A stretch of DNA of 64,000 bases from Paenibacillus protaetiae (GTDB lineage Bacteria > Bacillota > Bacilli > Paenibacillales > Paenibacillaceae): NCBI RefSeq assembly GCF_004135365.1, contig NZ_CP035492.1, forward strand, positions 2,340,001-2,404,000. The letters are read 5' to 3'. The position numbers were made by a program, and so were the translations under genes. Below the pieces are notes generated by a model, which worked only from the letters and a program-made list of their open reading frames with translations, did no database searches and was not told the origin of the DNA. Positions 25,848-33,841 of this stretch are shown piece after piece. Numbering within the stretch: position 1 is the stretch's first letter; each line of letters starts with the position of its first letter.

Positions 25848-27041
25848 TTATTTACCCAATTCGCCTTGAACGGATTGAGCGATTTTGATCATTTCCGTCT
25901 CCGGCAAATCTTCGCTTGTCAGACGGAACAAGTTGCCTTCATACGTCCAGGTTAACGTCTGCTGCTCTGTTCCGCTCAGTTCGCCCAGCGTAAATCCAAG
26001 GTCAACCGGGATACCCGTGACAGCCGATACAGCTACGTCCGCAGGTTCCGTTTGAATCAGCGTGTAATGATAGGATCCTGTATAGCGGGTCATGACACCC
26101 GGATTGTCGCCATACACAATATCGAGCATGCCTTCATTTTGCTCAACGCCTGCCGGTGTATAAGACGGTTCAAACGGCTGCAGCACATTCGCTGCCGCAT
26201 TGCCGGCATCTGCCGATGTTTCGCCAGCTGCGGATTGACCGTCCGAATCCTTGCCGTCAGACTTGCCATTATCCGCTTTCGTATCTTTGCCGTTGTCTTT
26301 CGAAGCATCCCCGTTCGCCGCTGCCGAAGGATCGCCTTGCGCATTGTCGCTGCCGGCCGGCGCCACCGTAGTTGGCTGATCCGATCCGGAATCCGGCGAA
26401 GCCGAGGATTTCATATTGGCTTCCGTATCAAATGCGCTTTTGTCAAAATTGACGCCAAAATCAAATTTATCGAAGTTCACTTCAACCATCACCGCGGCAT
26501 TGGTATCGCTGACTTCTACATGAACAGGATGGAAGTCCGATTTGTTCAGCCAAATTTTTTGACGGGCGAAGGAACCGGTGTTATAGTTGGCCATCACGTC
26601 AAACACATAGGCATCCTTTTTCTCATCCACCGTAAACTGGCGGGAGTTGTCAACCAGAATGCTTTGCGCCAGCGTTTGGTACAAGTATACTTGCCCTTGG
26701 TTTTGCGGCCAGTCGCTTTGGAAACGGAACACTTTGTTCAGACGCGGTGTCAACACAAATACGCCTTCATCGTTACGAAGCACGATCTGCGAGATGTCTT
26801 TCTCGGCATTCGTAATTTTAATGCGGTAGTTCGTCGGTTTCAAATACGAAACCTCCACATTGTAGGTGAGCGGCTGCGTGCCGGTGTGAAGCGTCATCGT
26901 ACCGCTCGCTTGGTAGCTTTGCATGTTGTTGACAACCTTGTCCAGTTCCTTAACCACGGACTCGGCGTCCTTCGTTCCGCATGCGGACAATAAGAGTGAG
27001 AAACATAGCAGAATTACCGCTGTCCATGTAAAGCGACGCAT
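25848..27041 (-). CDS. ydcC: LolA-like sporulation-type lipoprotein (YdcC homologue)
   Basis: The 397-residue protein has a lipoprotein signal peptide with lipobox LLSAC (Cys21). A LolA-fold domain follows (SYQASGTMTLHTGTQPLTYN, KPTNYRIKI, NEGVFVLTPRLNKVFRFQS), broken by a 90-residue low-complexity insert rich in Ser, Asp, Gly and Lys (about residues 205-300). B. subtilis YdcC has the same place beside alr. The insert is longer than in Bacillus. The role in sporulation is known only from the family. Confidence 0.85.
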   Translation of the reverse strand: MRRFTWTAVILLCFSLLLSACGTKDAESVVKELDKVVNNMQSYQASGTMTLHTGTQPLTYNVEVSYLKPTNYRIKITNAEKDISQIVLRNDEGVFVLTPRLNKVFRFQSDWPQNQGQVYLYQTLAQSILVDNSRQFTVDEKKDAYVFDVMANYNTGSFARQKIWLNKSDFHPVHVEVSDTNAAVMVEVNFDKFDFGVNFDKSAFDTEANMKSSASPDSGSDQPTTVAPAGSDNAQGDPSAAANGDASKDNGKDTKADNGKSDGKDSDGQSAAGETSADAGNAAANVLQPFEPSYTPAGVEQNEGMLDIVYGDNPGVMTRYTGSYHYTLIQTEPADVAVSAVTGIPVDLGFTLGELSGTEQQTLTWTYEGNLFRLTSEDLPETEMIKIAQSVQGELGK

Positions 27042-27163
27042 GAATAATCATCCCCTCTTGTACATTGTTTTTCCAACTTGTACATGTGTATGAAGGGACT
27101 TGGACATTTATGCGGACTGGCAATGGCTTGGACGATTAAAAAGTTTCAATCCGAATTATACAC

Positions 27164-27236
27164 AAAAAAACGCCCCTGCCAGCCCTCCAGCCCGTAAACG
27201 GCTGGACCCGGCTTTTGCAAGGGGCGCTTTTTTTTT
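27164..27236. terminator. Terminator between the jelly-roll gene and ydcC
   Basis: CGCCCCT pairs with AGGGGCG and an inner stem CCAGCC/GGCTGG fills the loop. Nine T follow on the plus strand and seven T on the minus strand. Confidence 0.8.
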
Positions 27237-27262
27237 ATTGAGGGGGTTCTGCCGTACTGAGG

Positions 27263-27679
27263 TTACGGCGTAATTTCCGAGACGCTTAAGGAGATGTCCG
27301 AGAAAGGCCCGACGATCCCGCCAAGCTGGTCGACACGAAGCTGAAGAATGCTGTTCGGCACGGTTACGCTGAAGATGCAGTTGCCCGAAGCATGAGAAGC
27401 CCCATTAACTTCCGGGCCGCCTGCAAAGCTTTCCGAAAGAAACAGCCCGTTCAGAAACAACATCATTTTACATTGGGAAACGCCGTTAAATGGCTTCATA
27501 TTCCATGCCGACACGGAATAATTCACCAAATATCTCCCTGGCGCCAATACAATGTTGGTTGGTGCAAGGTTGGAGAATGTAATATTGGCCCCGACAATGT
27601 TGGAGGTTGCAAAAGGTACGGATGCCGTAGGGAACAAATCTCCTGAAGTAATGACCTGAAACTCACCGCTGCTTGCCAT
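27263..27679 (-). CDS. BclA C-terminal-like jelly-roll protein, probable spore surface
   Basis: The 138-residue protein resembles the C1q/TNF-like C-terminal domain of exosporium BclA proteins: LAPGRYLVNYSVSAWN, MMLFLNGLFLSES, and SVTVPNSILQLRVDQLGG. It lacks the collagen-like Gly-X-Y stalk that precedes this domain in BclA. No signal peptide is present, as is normal for spore-surface proteins made in the mother cell. It lies next to glycosyltransferases, as bclA does in other spore formers. Confidence 0.65.
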   Translation of the reverse strand: MASSGEFQVITSGDLFPTASVPFATSNIVGANITFSNLAPTNIVLAPGRYLVNYSVSAWNMKPFNGVSQCKMMLFLNGLFLSESFAGGPEVNGASHASGNCIFSVTVPNSILQLRVDQLGGIVGPFSDISLSVSEITP

Positions 27680-27889
27680 CTTAAACTCACTTCGCTTTCT
27701 ATAAAACTAGTAAAACTTCTCTATCAGCATATTCCAGCAGATTCATATTGTTATCAGCATTCCCCCTTTTTCCCCGAATGCCGCGCCCGGCCAGCATAAA
27801 TGTGCTTTCACCCTTCCTCGCTTTGCCTACAAGTTTTATAGTCTTTTGCATATGATGATTCGGAATGATGAAGAAAGGAGAGAAGCCAT

Positions 27890-29233
27890 TTGTTAATCGG
27901 AACGGCGGTAACGAACAGCCATCTGGCTCGGGCTAAAGTTCTGGCACAGTCGGTGAAGCTGCATCATCCGGAAGCCAAGTTTGTTGTCAGCCTTGTTGAG
28001 CGGGCGCTTGATCCGGATATACCTGAATTCCCTTGTTTTGATGAAGTGGTGCTGGCTAAAGATACCTGGAGCGGAAATTTCGATCAGCTCATCTTTAAAT
28101 ACGACACTTGGGAAGCCTGCTGCTTTGCAAAGGCGCCTCTGCTTGATTACGTTATGAACAAATATAAAGACGAGGACCAGGTGCTGTTTTTAGACAGCGA
28201 CATGGAGGTTCTTGCACCGCTTTATGATCTTGACCATCGTTTTAAGCAAAGCTCCGTAATCCTCACGCCGCAGCATATATACAGAGGCTCGGAATATGAC
28301 GACTTCAAGTACGGCGTGTTTAATGCCGGTTTTGTTGGCGTCTCCCGAAATGAAGAAGGGTTAAGCTTCATTAAATGGTGGCTGAAAAGACTGGAGAGGC
28401 ATGCTTATTTCGGCGATAACGATACATTATTCGCAGAGCAGAAATGGCTGAACCTCGTCCCGTCTTTTTTTGACCATACCGAAATCATTAGACATCCGGG
28501 CTACAATGTGGCCGGCTGGAATTTCGGCGAAAGAAAGATTACCCGCTCGGACAGCGGGCAATATTTGTCCAACGGCGAACCGTTGTACATTTTGCATCAC
28601 CATAGCATAAGCGAATTAGAAAAACAGATTGAAGACGAGTCCTTCCGGGGAGAACATCCGGTACTGTCCGAGCTCATCCAAAGTTATGCGGCCAAGCTTG
28701 ACCGGGTCGGACGGCGCAACACGGGGCTGATCCCATGGAGCTACCGTTTCTTCACAAGCGGAGAGATGATCCTTCGAGAATCGAGGCTTGTCTACCGCAA
28801 CAATTTATATTTGGAACAAAAATATCCGAATCCGTTTTTATTAAGCAATGCTTTTTTTGCAAATTATCCGCATGAAGAGCATGACGATGACGAAGCGGCG
28901 CTCCGTACGGCACCGCGTAAACGGAGACCGGTCCGGAGAGCGAAGCGGAAAGCTAGACGATCGAAAAAGAGGATATCGAAACAGCGCCTTAGGAAAGTGA
29001 AGCGGCCCGTCAAAAAAAGCCGCTCCCATGCGCCGCATAAGCCTGTAAACAACTTTTTGACGAAACCAACGCTGTTTATTCCGCAGCAGCAACGGGTCCG
29101 GCAAGCGCATCCGCAAATCCTTATCCGGCTGAACCTCAATCTGTCCCTCCGCTTGGCGCTAAACATCCAAATAAACGGCCGCGCCCGGCGGTCCCGAACG
29201 GTAAAACTGGCGGCTAAAGGGGGATTCCAATGA
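27890..29233 (+). CDS. Nucleotide-sugar glycosyltransferase with a basic C-terminal tail
   Basis: The 447-residue protein has a GT-A-like domain with the metal motif LFLDSDMEVLAP (about residues 100-111), VFNAGFVGVSR and the HPGYNVAGWNF block. After residue about 345 an Arg/Lys-rich tail begins (RKRRPVRRAKRKARRSKKRI) and runs for some 50 residues. The TTG at 27890 has AAAGGAGAG upstream. It overlaps the next gene by four bases. The tail may bind polyanions such as DNA or spore coat; nothing proves it. Confidence 0.75.
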   Translation: MLIGTAVTNSHLARAKVLAQSVKLHHPEAKFVVSLVERALDPDIPEFPCFDEVVLAKDTWSGNFDQLIFKYDTWEACCFAKAPLLDYVMNKYKDEDQVLFLDSDMEVLAPLYDLDHRFKQSSVILTPQHIYRGSEYDDFKYGVFNAGFVGVSRNEEGLSFIKWWLKRLERHAYFGDNDTLFAEQKWLNLVPSFFDHTEIIRHPGYNVAGWNFGERKITRSDSGQYLSNGEPLYILHHHSISELEKQIEDESFRGEHPVLSELIQSYAAKLDRVGRRNTGLIPWSYRFFTSGEMILRESRLVYRNNLYLEQKYPNPFLLSNAFFANYPHEEHDDDEAALRTAPRKRRPVRRAKRKARRSKKRISKQRLRKVKRPVKKSRSHAPHKPVNNFLTKPTLFIPQQQRVRQAHPQILIRLNLNLSLRLALNIQINGRARRSRTVKLAAKGGFQ

Positions 29234-30246
29234 TTATTTGCTCCACAGCCACATTCGCAACCGTTCCTTATGTATTGGAGATGGCGCGCTCGGCTAAGCA
29301 GCACTATCCGCACGCCAAAATCGTGCTTGCGCTTATTGAAGAAGAAATCCCGGATATGCTTACGCATTCTCCCTGGATTGACACCGTCCTTCTTGCCAAA
29401 CAATTGCCTATCCCTGACTTCAACCGCTTCATCTTTAAAATGACATCAACGATGAGCCTCAATACGATCAAAGCCCAGCTGCTTCAGCATTTGATTCATA
29501 CGGATGAACAAGCGGACATTCTTGTCTTCGCAGACTGCTATACGCAGTTTTTCGGACCGCTTCCCGAAGTGATGGAGCTGCTGGAGTCCCGCCCGATCGT
29601 ACTCATTCCCCATCTCGTAGACGTACACGCCACGGATGACTACGAGCGTGAATTAATGCTGCTGAACGACGGCACTTTTTTCGCCGGTTTTATCGCTTTG
29701 AAGCGAACCGATGAATCCAAACATTTTCTGGACTGGTGGTCCGACAAGTTAAACCGCGATATCCGCGATCCGTACGCCAGCGATTTTTTTGACCAAAAAT
29801 GGCTTAACTTTGCCAATGTGTTTTTTAACGCAGCCATATTGAAGCATCCCGGCTATCAGCTTGCTTTCTGGAATTTCCACGAACCGTCGAGGCGAATTAC
29901 GCACGCGGACGATCAAAGCGTTCAGCTGGCGGCAAACCCGCTGCGGCTGGTCAACTTCGGCAACGAAAACAACCAAATGGATTATTATTTAAAGTTGCTT
30001 CCCGGCAAACAGCACGAAGCATTCCTCCGCTTGCGGGACCGGTACGCCGCCAATGTAAAGAAACAAGACCTGCATGGCTATTTAAAGCATGTCGAGTGGA
30101 GTTACGACCGCTATACCAATAAAGAAAAAATCGCACTGGATATCCGGCTGAACTTCCGGTCGCTGCCGGATCAGCCTGCTAACCCTTTTGAGTACAGCAA
30201 TGCGCAGTTTAATCAAATGTTCGGGCGGGAGGAAAACGAGCGGTGA
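29230..30246 (+). CDS. Glycosyltransferase-like paralogue lacking the DxD motif
   Basis: The 338-residue protein is a paralogue of the preceding gene (matching MARSAKQHYPHAKIVLALIE; FFAGFIALKR; DQKWLNFANVFF; HPGYQLAFWNFHE). At the place of DSD it has VFADCYTQFF, so the metal-binding Asp pair is incomplete and catalysis is uncertain. It may be a partner or chaperone of the first enzyme. The basic tail is absent. ATGA overlap couples it to the first gene, and GTGA couples it to the third. Confidence 0.7.
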   Translation: MIICSTATFATVPYVLEMARSAKQHYPHAKIVLALIEEEIPDMLTHSPWIDTVLLAKQLPIPDFNRFIFKMTSTMSLNTIKAQLLQHLIHTDEQADILVFADCYTQFFGPLPEVMELLESRPIVLIPHLVDVHATDDYERELMLLNDGTFFAGFIALKRTDESKHFLDWWSDKLNRDIRDPYASDFFDQKWLNFANVFFNAAILKHPGYQLAFWNFHEPSRRITHADDQSVQLAANPLRLVNFGNENNQMDYYLKLLPGKQHEAFLRLRDRYAANVKKQDLHGYLKHVEWSYDRYTNKEKIALDIRLNFRSLPDQPANPFEYSNAQFNQMFGREENER

Positions 30247-31202
30247 GAATTGTGGTCGTCGCCCCAAATACAACGATATTGCCCCCTCCAAAGGACGGGG
30301 GAACCGAACGCGTCGTTTACGAGCTTAGCGAGCAATACGCGAAAAGAGGCCATGACGTTTTTTTATACGGGCGGGGCGGCAGCAGAAGCAGCGGAACGCT
30401 ATTCAGCTATCCGTTTGACGGATTCGGAGATGCGGAGATCCGCCGGTTTGTCGAGCATACGCTCCCGCCGGATGTCGATATTATTCACGATCATACGTTT
30501 GAATCCGCAGTCTCGTCCTTGGAGCTGGATATCCCCGTCATCAGCACCCGCCATATTCCGCGCCAAACAAGCGCCAGCCATCCGGTATATGTGAGCCGCG
30601 ACGCGCTCATGTCCATTGGCGGCGGAAACGGGATCTACATCCACAACGGCCTTGTTCCGGAGCACTATGATTTCCGTACGCAGAAACAAAATTATTTGCT
30701 GTTTATGGGCCGGATTGTACCCGAAAAAGGCGTCAGCGAAGCCATCGATATTGCGGAAAAAACGAACAGCCAGCTTATTATTGCAGGTCCCATTCACAAT
30801 GCCGGTTACTTTAATACCCGAATTAAACCCCGGCTGCGAAAAAACAAAATCACGTATGTCGGCCCGGTTGGCGCCCAGCAGCGCCAAGATTTGCTGAGCA
30901 ACGCCCGCTGTCTGCTGTTTCCCATCCAATGGCGCGAGCCGTTCGGGCTCGTAATGATTGAGGCCTTAGCGTGCGGCACTCCTGTTCTGGCCTTAAACCG
31001 GGGCGCTGCTGCCGAAGTGTTGAACGGGCTGCCGGATTTCGTCTGCCATTCGCTCAAAGAGATGGAGCGGAAAGTGGCAAATGTCCACTTGCGGCATGCC
31101 CCGGCGCAGTTACGCGAATATGTAGTCCACAATTTCAATCAAAATTCAACTGCGGACCAATACATTCAATATTTTAACGAGGTTATTGCGCAAAAAGCAT
31201 AA
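30243..31202 (+). CDS. GT4 family glycosyltransferase
   Basis: The 319-residue GT-B protein begins MRIVVVAPNTTILPPPKDGG (GTG start within GTGA), has the FMGRIVPEKGVSEAI linker and a donor-binding end EPFGLVMIEALACGTPVLAL (EX7E motif). It should transfer a sugar from a nucleotide donor to a surface acceptor. It is a little short for GT4 but complete. Confidence 0.85.
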   Translation: MRIVVVAPNTTILPPPKDGGTERVVYELSEQYAKRGHDVFLYGRGGSRSSGTLFSYPFDGFGDAEIRRFVEHTLPPDVDIIHDHTFESAVSSLELDIPVISTRHIPRQTSASHPVYVSRDALMSIGGGNGIYIHNGLVPEHYDFRTQKQNYLLFMGRIVPEKGVSEAIDIAEKTNSQLIIAGPIHNAGYFNTRIKPRLRKNKITYVGPVGAQQRQDLLSNARCLLFPIQWREPFGLVMIEALACGTPVLALNRGAAAEVLNGLPDFVCHSLKEMERKVANVHLRHAPAQLREYVVHNFNQNSTADQYIQYFNEVIAQKA

Positions 31203-31252
31203 GCCTTGCCCGGCAAATTTTCGGCAGCAGTTGTATTTTATTGGAGGTTATT

Positions 31253-32293
31253 ATGAAAGGCTTAATCTTATGTGCAGGCAAAGGGACCCGGCTTCAGCCG
31301 TTTACGTATACAAGGCCAAAATGCCTGGTCCCCATCAATGGCGAACCTATCCTGGTGTTAATTATAAAAAAAATGGCCGGCCTGGGCGTGGAGCATATCG
31401 GAATTGTCGTGAATGAAGCCACGTTTGATACAATCCGTGCCGTCATTGGCCGCGGAGAACAATGGGGCGTCACAGTCACTTATATTAGGCAGACGTCCGC
31501 TCTTGGCATTGCCGATGCCGTCAAAAGCGGCTACAGCTTCATTCAAGAGGAGCCTTTTTTGCTTATGCTGGGAGACAATCTGATCCAAGGGGATTTGCTG
31601 CCGTTTGTAAACGTCTTTCAAACGGAAGCTGCCGCAGCCACCATTCTGCTTGCGCCTGTAGCTGATCCGAGCCAATACGGCATCGCAACGATCGAAGGTG
31701 ACCAAATTGTTCAGCTGGAGGAGAAACCGAAGCAGCCGGCGTCCAATCTGGCCATTGTAGGCGCGTATTTGTTCCAAGACGCAATCTGGGATGCGATTGA
31801 CCAGCTGGTGCCTTCGGCAAGAGGCGAATACGAAATTACCGATGCGCTGCAAGCGATGATGAATCAAGGCGGCCGCTTGACGTACCATATTTTAACAGAT
31901 CCATTTTTTGACGTCGGCACGTTCAACGGCTGGCTGGAAGCCAACCGTTATCAAATGAATGCCGCTCCGGCACCGGTAACCAGCGCAGAATGGCTGGGCC
32001 GTACCGATGTGCGGATCATTCCTCCTGTATATATTCATCCTTCAGCCAAAATCTATCAAAGCGTCATCGGTCCTTACGCATGCATCGGCTCCGGCTCCGT
32101 TATTAACCATTGCAAAATCGAAAACAGCATCATTATGGACCAGGTGAAACTATCCCATCTGCACGCCGCGGACAGCATTATCGGCGACCGTGTCTATTTG
32201 TCCGGGACCGGTGTGCAAAAAGGGGCCGGGCAATATTTTCTTGGCGATCAGTCCGTTATCGACTTGAAAAATAACGATCTCCGCACATGGTGA
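31253..32293 (+). CDS. Sugar-1-phosphate nucleotidylyltransferase (RmlA/RfbA-like, long form)
   Basis: The 346-residue protein has the nucleotidyltransferase signature MKGLILCAGKGTRLQPFTYT, LLMLGDNLI and YEITDALQAMM, followed by a left-handed beta-helix (VYIHPSAKIYQSVIGPYACIG...). It likely makes dTDP-glucose or another NDP-sugar for the transferases upstream. GGAGG precedes the ATG at 31253; it is 50 bases after the GT4 gene. The long form with the beta-helix is that of StrD-like enzymes, so the exact nucleotide is open. Confidence 0.82.
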   Translation: MKGLILCAGKGTRLQPFTYTRPKCLVPINGEPILVLIIKKMAGLGVEHIGIVVNEATFDTIRAVIGRGEQWGVTVTYIRQTSALGIADAVKSGYSFIQEEPFLLMLGDNLIQGDLLPFVNVFQTEAAAATILLAPVADPSQYGIATIEGDQIVQLEEKPKQPASNLAIVGAYLFQDAIWDAIDQLVPSARGEYEITDALQAMMNQGGRLTYHILTDPFFDVGTFNGWLEANRYQMNAAPAPVTSAEWLGRTDVRIIPPVYIHPSAKIYQSVIGPYACIGSGSVINHCKIENSIIMDQVKLSHLHAADSIIGDRVYLSGTGVQKGAGQYFLGDQSVIDLKNNDLRTW

Positions 32294-32326
32294 CCGTTTC
32301 ATTCATGCACGGCCTAACCGAGAGAT

Positions 32327-32360
32327 AACCCGCCTTTCGCTGTACGAGGCGGGTTTTTTT
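32327..32360 (+). terminator. Terminator of the glycosyltransferase operon
   Basis: AACCCGCCT pairs with AGGCGGGTT over an 11-base loop, followed by seven T. Confidence 0.92.
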
Positions 32361-32466
32361 CCGTTTTCAAATGTGTACAACTGTTCACAATTTATGAATC
32401 AGGATCCGGAAACTTCACGTATAATAGAAATAGGTCTTTTGACCAAGGAAGGTGTGGCCTGCACAA

Positions 32467-33129
32467 ATGTTTCAAGACTTTCTCGATTTTCTCATGAAGT
32501 TTGGCCCTTGGGGGCTGTTTTTTCATGCGATGATAGACGCTATTATATTTCCGATCCCCGCTTTGTTCCTGCAAATCCCTCTCAGTCTGGTCAATCCGTC
32601 TAACGCGCTTGTGCTCGCTACGGTTGGTTATATCGGCTGCCTGATCGGCACCCCGATCGGCTATACGATTGGGTCGGTGCTCGGCAACAAAGTATTGTAT
32701 AAATGGCTGAAAAAAAGCTGGGTCGATTCTGCGACCCGCATGTTCCAAAAAAACGGGGAAGCCGCCATTCTGATCGGATCGTTTACGCCGATTCCTTTTA
32801 AAGTGTTTACGATTTTATCCGGCGCGCTGAAATTTCCGCTCTGGCGGCTGATGCTGTATGCGGCTGTCGGCCGCGCGGCAAAATTTTATCTCGTGGGAAC
32901 ATTATTTTACTTATACGGCCGTGCGGCAGAGGATATGGTAGAACATGTATCCGTCTATCTGCTGGCGATCGGCGTGCCGCTTGTAGTACTCTTCCTGTTT
33001 ATCCGCGCACGGCTCCGCAAGAAACGCCGCTCGGCGGCGGCAGCGGCTGAAGCTTCGGCAGCGGCCGAAGCTGCTGAAGCGGCCGAAGCCGCGGCGGCGG
33101 CGGAAAGCGCAGCGCCCGAACAGGCATAA
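32467..33129 (+). CDS. DedA/VTT-family membrane protein (YqaA-like) with Ala/Glu tail
   Basis: The 220-residue protein has the SNARE-associated/VTT domain: FFHAMIDAIIFPIPALFL, GYIGCLIGTPIGYTIGSVLG, GSFTPIPFKVFTILSGALKF. Members act as lipid flippases or exporters. The C-terminal 40 residues after RLRKKRRS are nearly all Ala and Glu (AEAAEAAEAAAAAESAAPEQ), probably a helical tail from a trinucleotide-rich DNA tract. An in-frame GTG at 32452 is possible, but AAGGAAGG suits the ATG at 32467 better. A TATAAT at 32420 may be its -10. Confidence 0.82.
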   Translation: MFQDFLDFLMKFGPWGLFFHAMIDAIIFPIPALFLQIPLSLVNPSNALVLATVGYIGCLIGTPIGYTIGSVLGNKVLYKWLKKSWVDSATRMFQKNGEAAILIGSFTPIPFKVFTILSGALKFPLWRLMLYAAVGRAAKFYLVGTLFYLYGRAAEDMVEHVSVYLLAIGVPLVVLFLFIRARLRKKRRSAAAAAEASAAAEAAEAAEAAAAAESAAPEQA

Positions 33130-33130
33130 G

Positions 33131-33598
33131 CTACAGCATCCCTTTGTATATGCCCGGCACGGAATCCGGAATTTCGATCGCACCGGCGGCTTTCTTATAG
33201 AAATCAACCGGGCCGGCACCTCCGATGATCGCGTAGCCATACCCGTCATTGCGCATCGCGCTGAGGCATGCGAGAAGCAACGCTTTGCCCGCTCCCTTGC
33301 CGCGCGCCTGCTCACTGACGCCGGTAGGGCCAAAAAAACCGCGGCATGTGGCGTCATAGCAGCCAAAGCCGATCAGTTCGCCTTTTTCGATCGCCAAATA
33401 AATACTGACCGGCACCCGGGCAAAAGCGGTTTCGCATTCATCCGCCCATCCTTCATTAAAATGCTGGCGCACCCATCGGAGAACCTTATGTTTCTCCGGA
33501 GCGATCGCCCTTCTAATTTCTATGGATTGTTCTTGCAGCGTATCCGGCAGCGCCTTGTATTCCGGCAGCTTGTACAACGGCACCAGCATATCGCTCAT
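33131..33598 (-). CDS. GNAT family N-acetyltransferase
   Basis: The 155-residue protein has the acetyl-CoA motif VSEQARGKGAGKALLLACLSAM, preceded by LAIEKGELIGFGCYD, and a distal GAGPVDFYKKAAGA. CAAGGAGG precedes the ATG by eight bases. The acceptor is unknown. It is convergent with the DedA gene, with the stops almost touching. Confidence 0.87.
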   Translation of the reverse strand: MSDMLVPLYKLPEYKALPDTLQEQSIEIRRAIAPEKHKVLRWVRQHFNEGWADECETAFARVPVSIYLAIEKGELIGFGCYDATCRGFFGPTGVSEQARGKGAGKALLLACLSAMRNDGYGYAIIGGAGPVDFYKKAAGAIEIPDSVPGIYKGML

Positions 33599-33694
33599 CG
33601 TTATTCCTCCTTGGATGTTGCACGGATTTATGAAATAACTATTTCGCCGCCGGCCGGCGATTTCCTCGAAAGGCGCGTATAAATGCGATCCAAC

Positions 33695-33778
33695 CGAAAA
33701 AAAACGGCTTTGGCTGTTAGAGGACTGATTCCTGTCTACGAGACAGGACATGCAGTTCCGGCAGCCAAAGCCGTTTTT
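33695..33778 (-). terminator. Terminator of the alpha-galactosidase gene, with nested hairpin
   Basis: A 17-bp perfect outer stem (AAAAACGGCTTTGGCTG with its inverse) encloses an inner hairpin CCTGTC-TACGA-GACAGG. Eight T follow on the minus strand. Confidence 0.8.
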
Positions 33779-33841
33779 GGTTTCGTTAATGCCGTTTGCG
33801 CCGTGAAGGTTCCGCCTTCCGGAGCGTTCACAGCGCCAAAC

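Noticed and set aside
26052-26993. 313-residue plus-strand frame opposite ydcC
   Set aside because: Antisense shadow of a conserved lipoprotein gene; no ribosome binding site.
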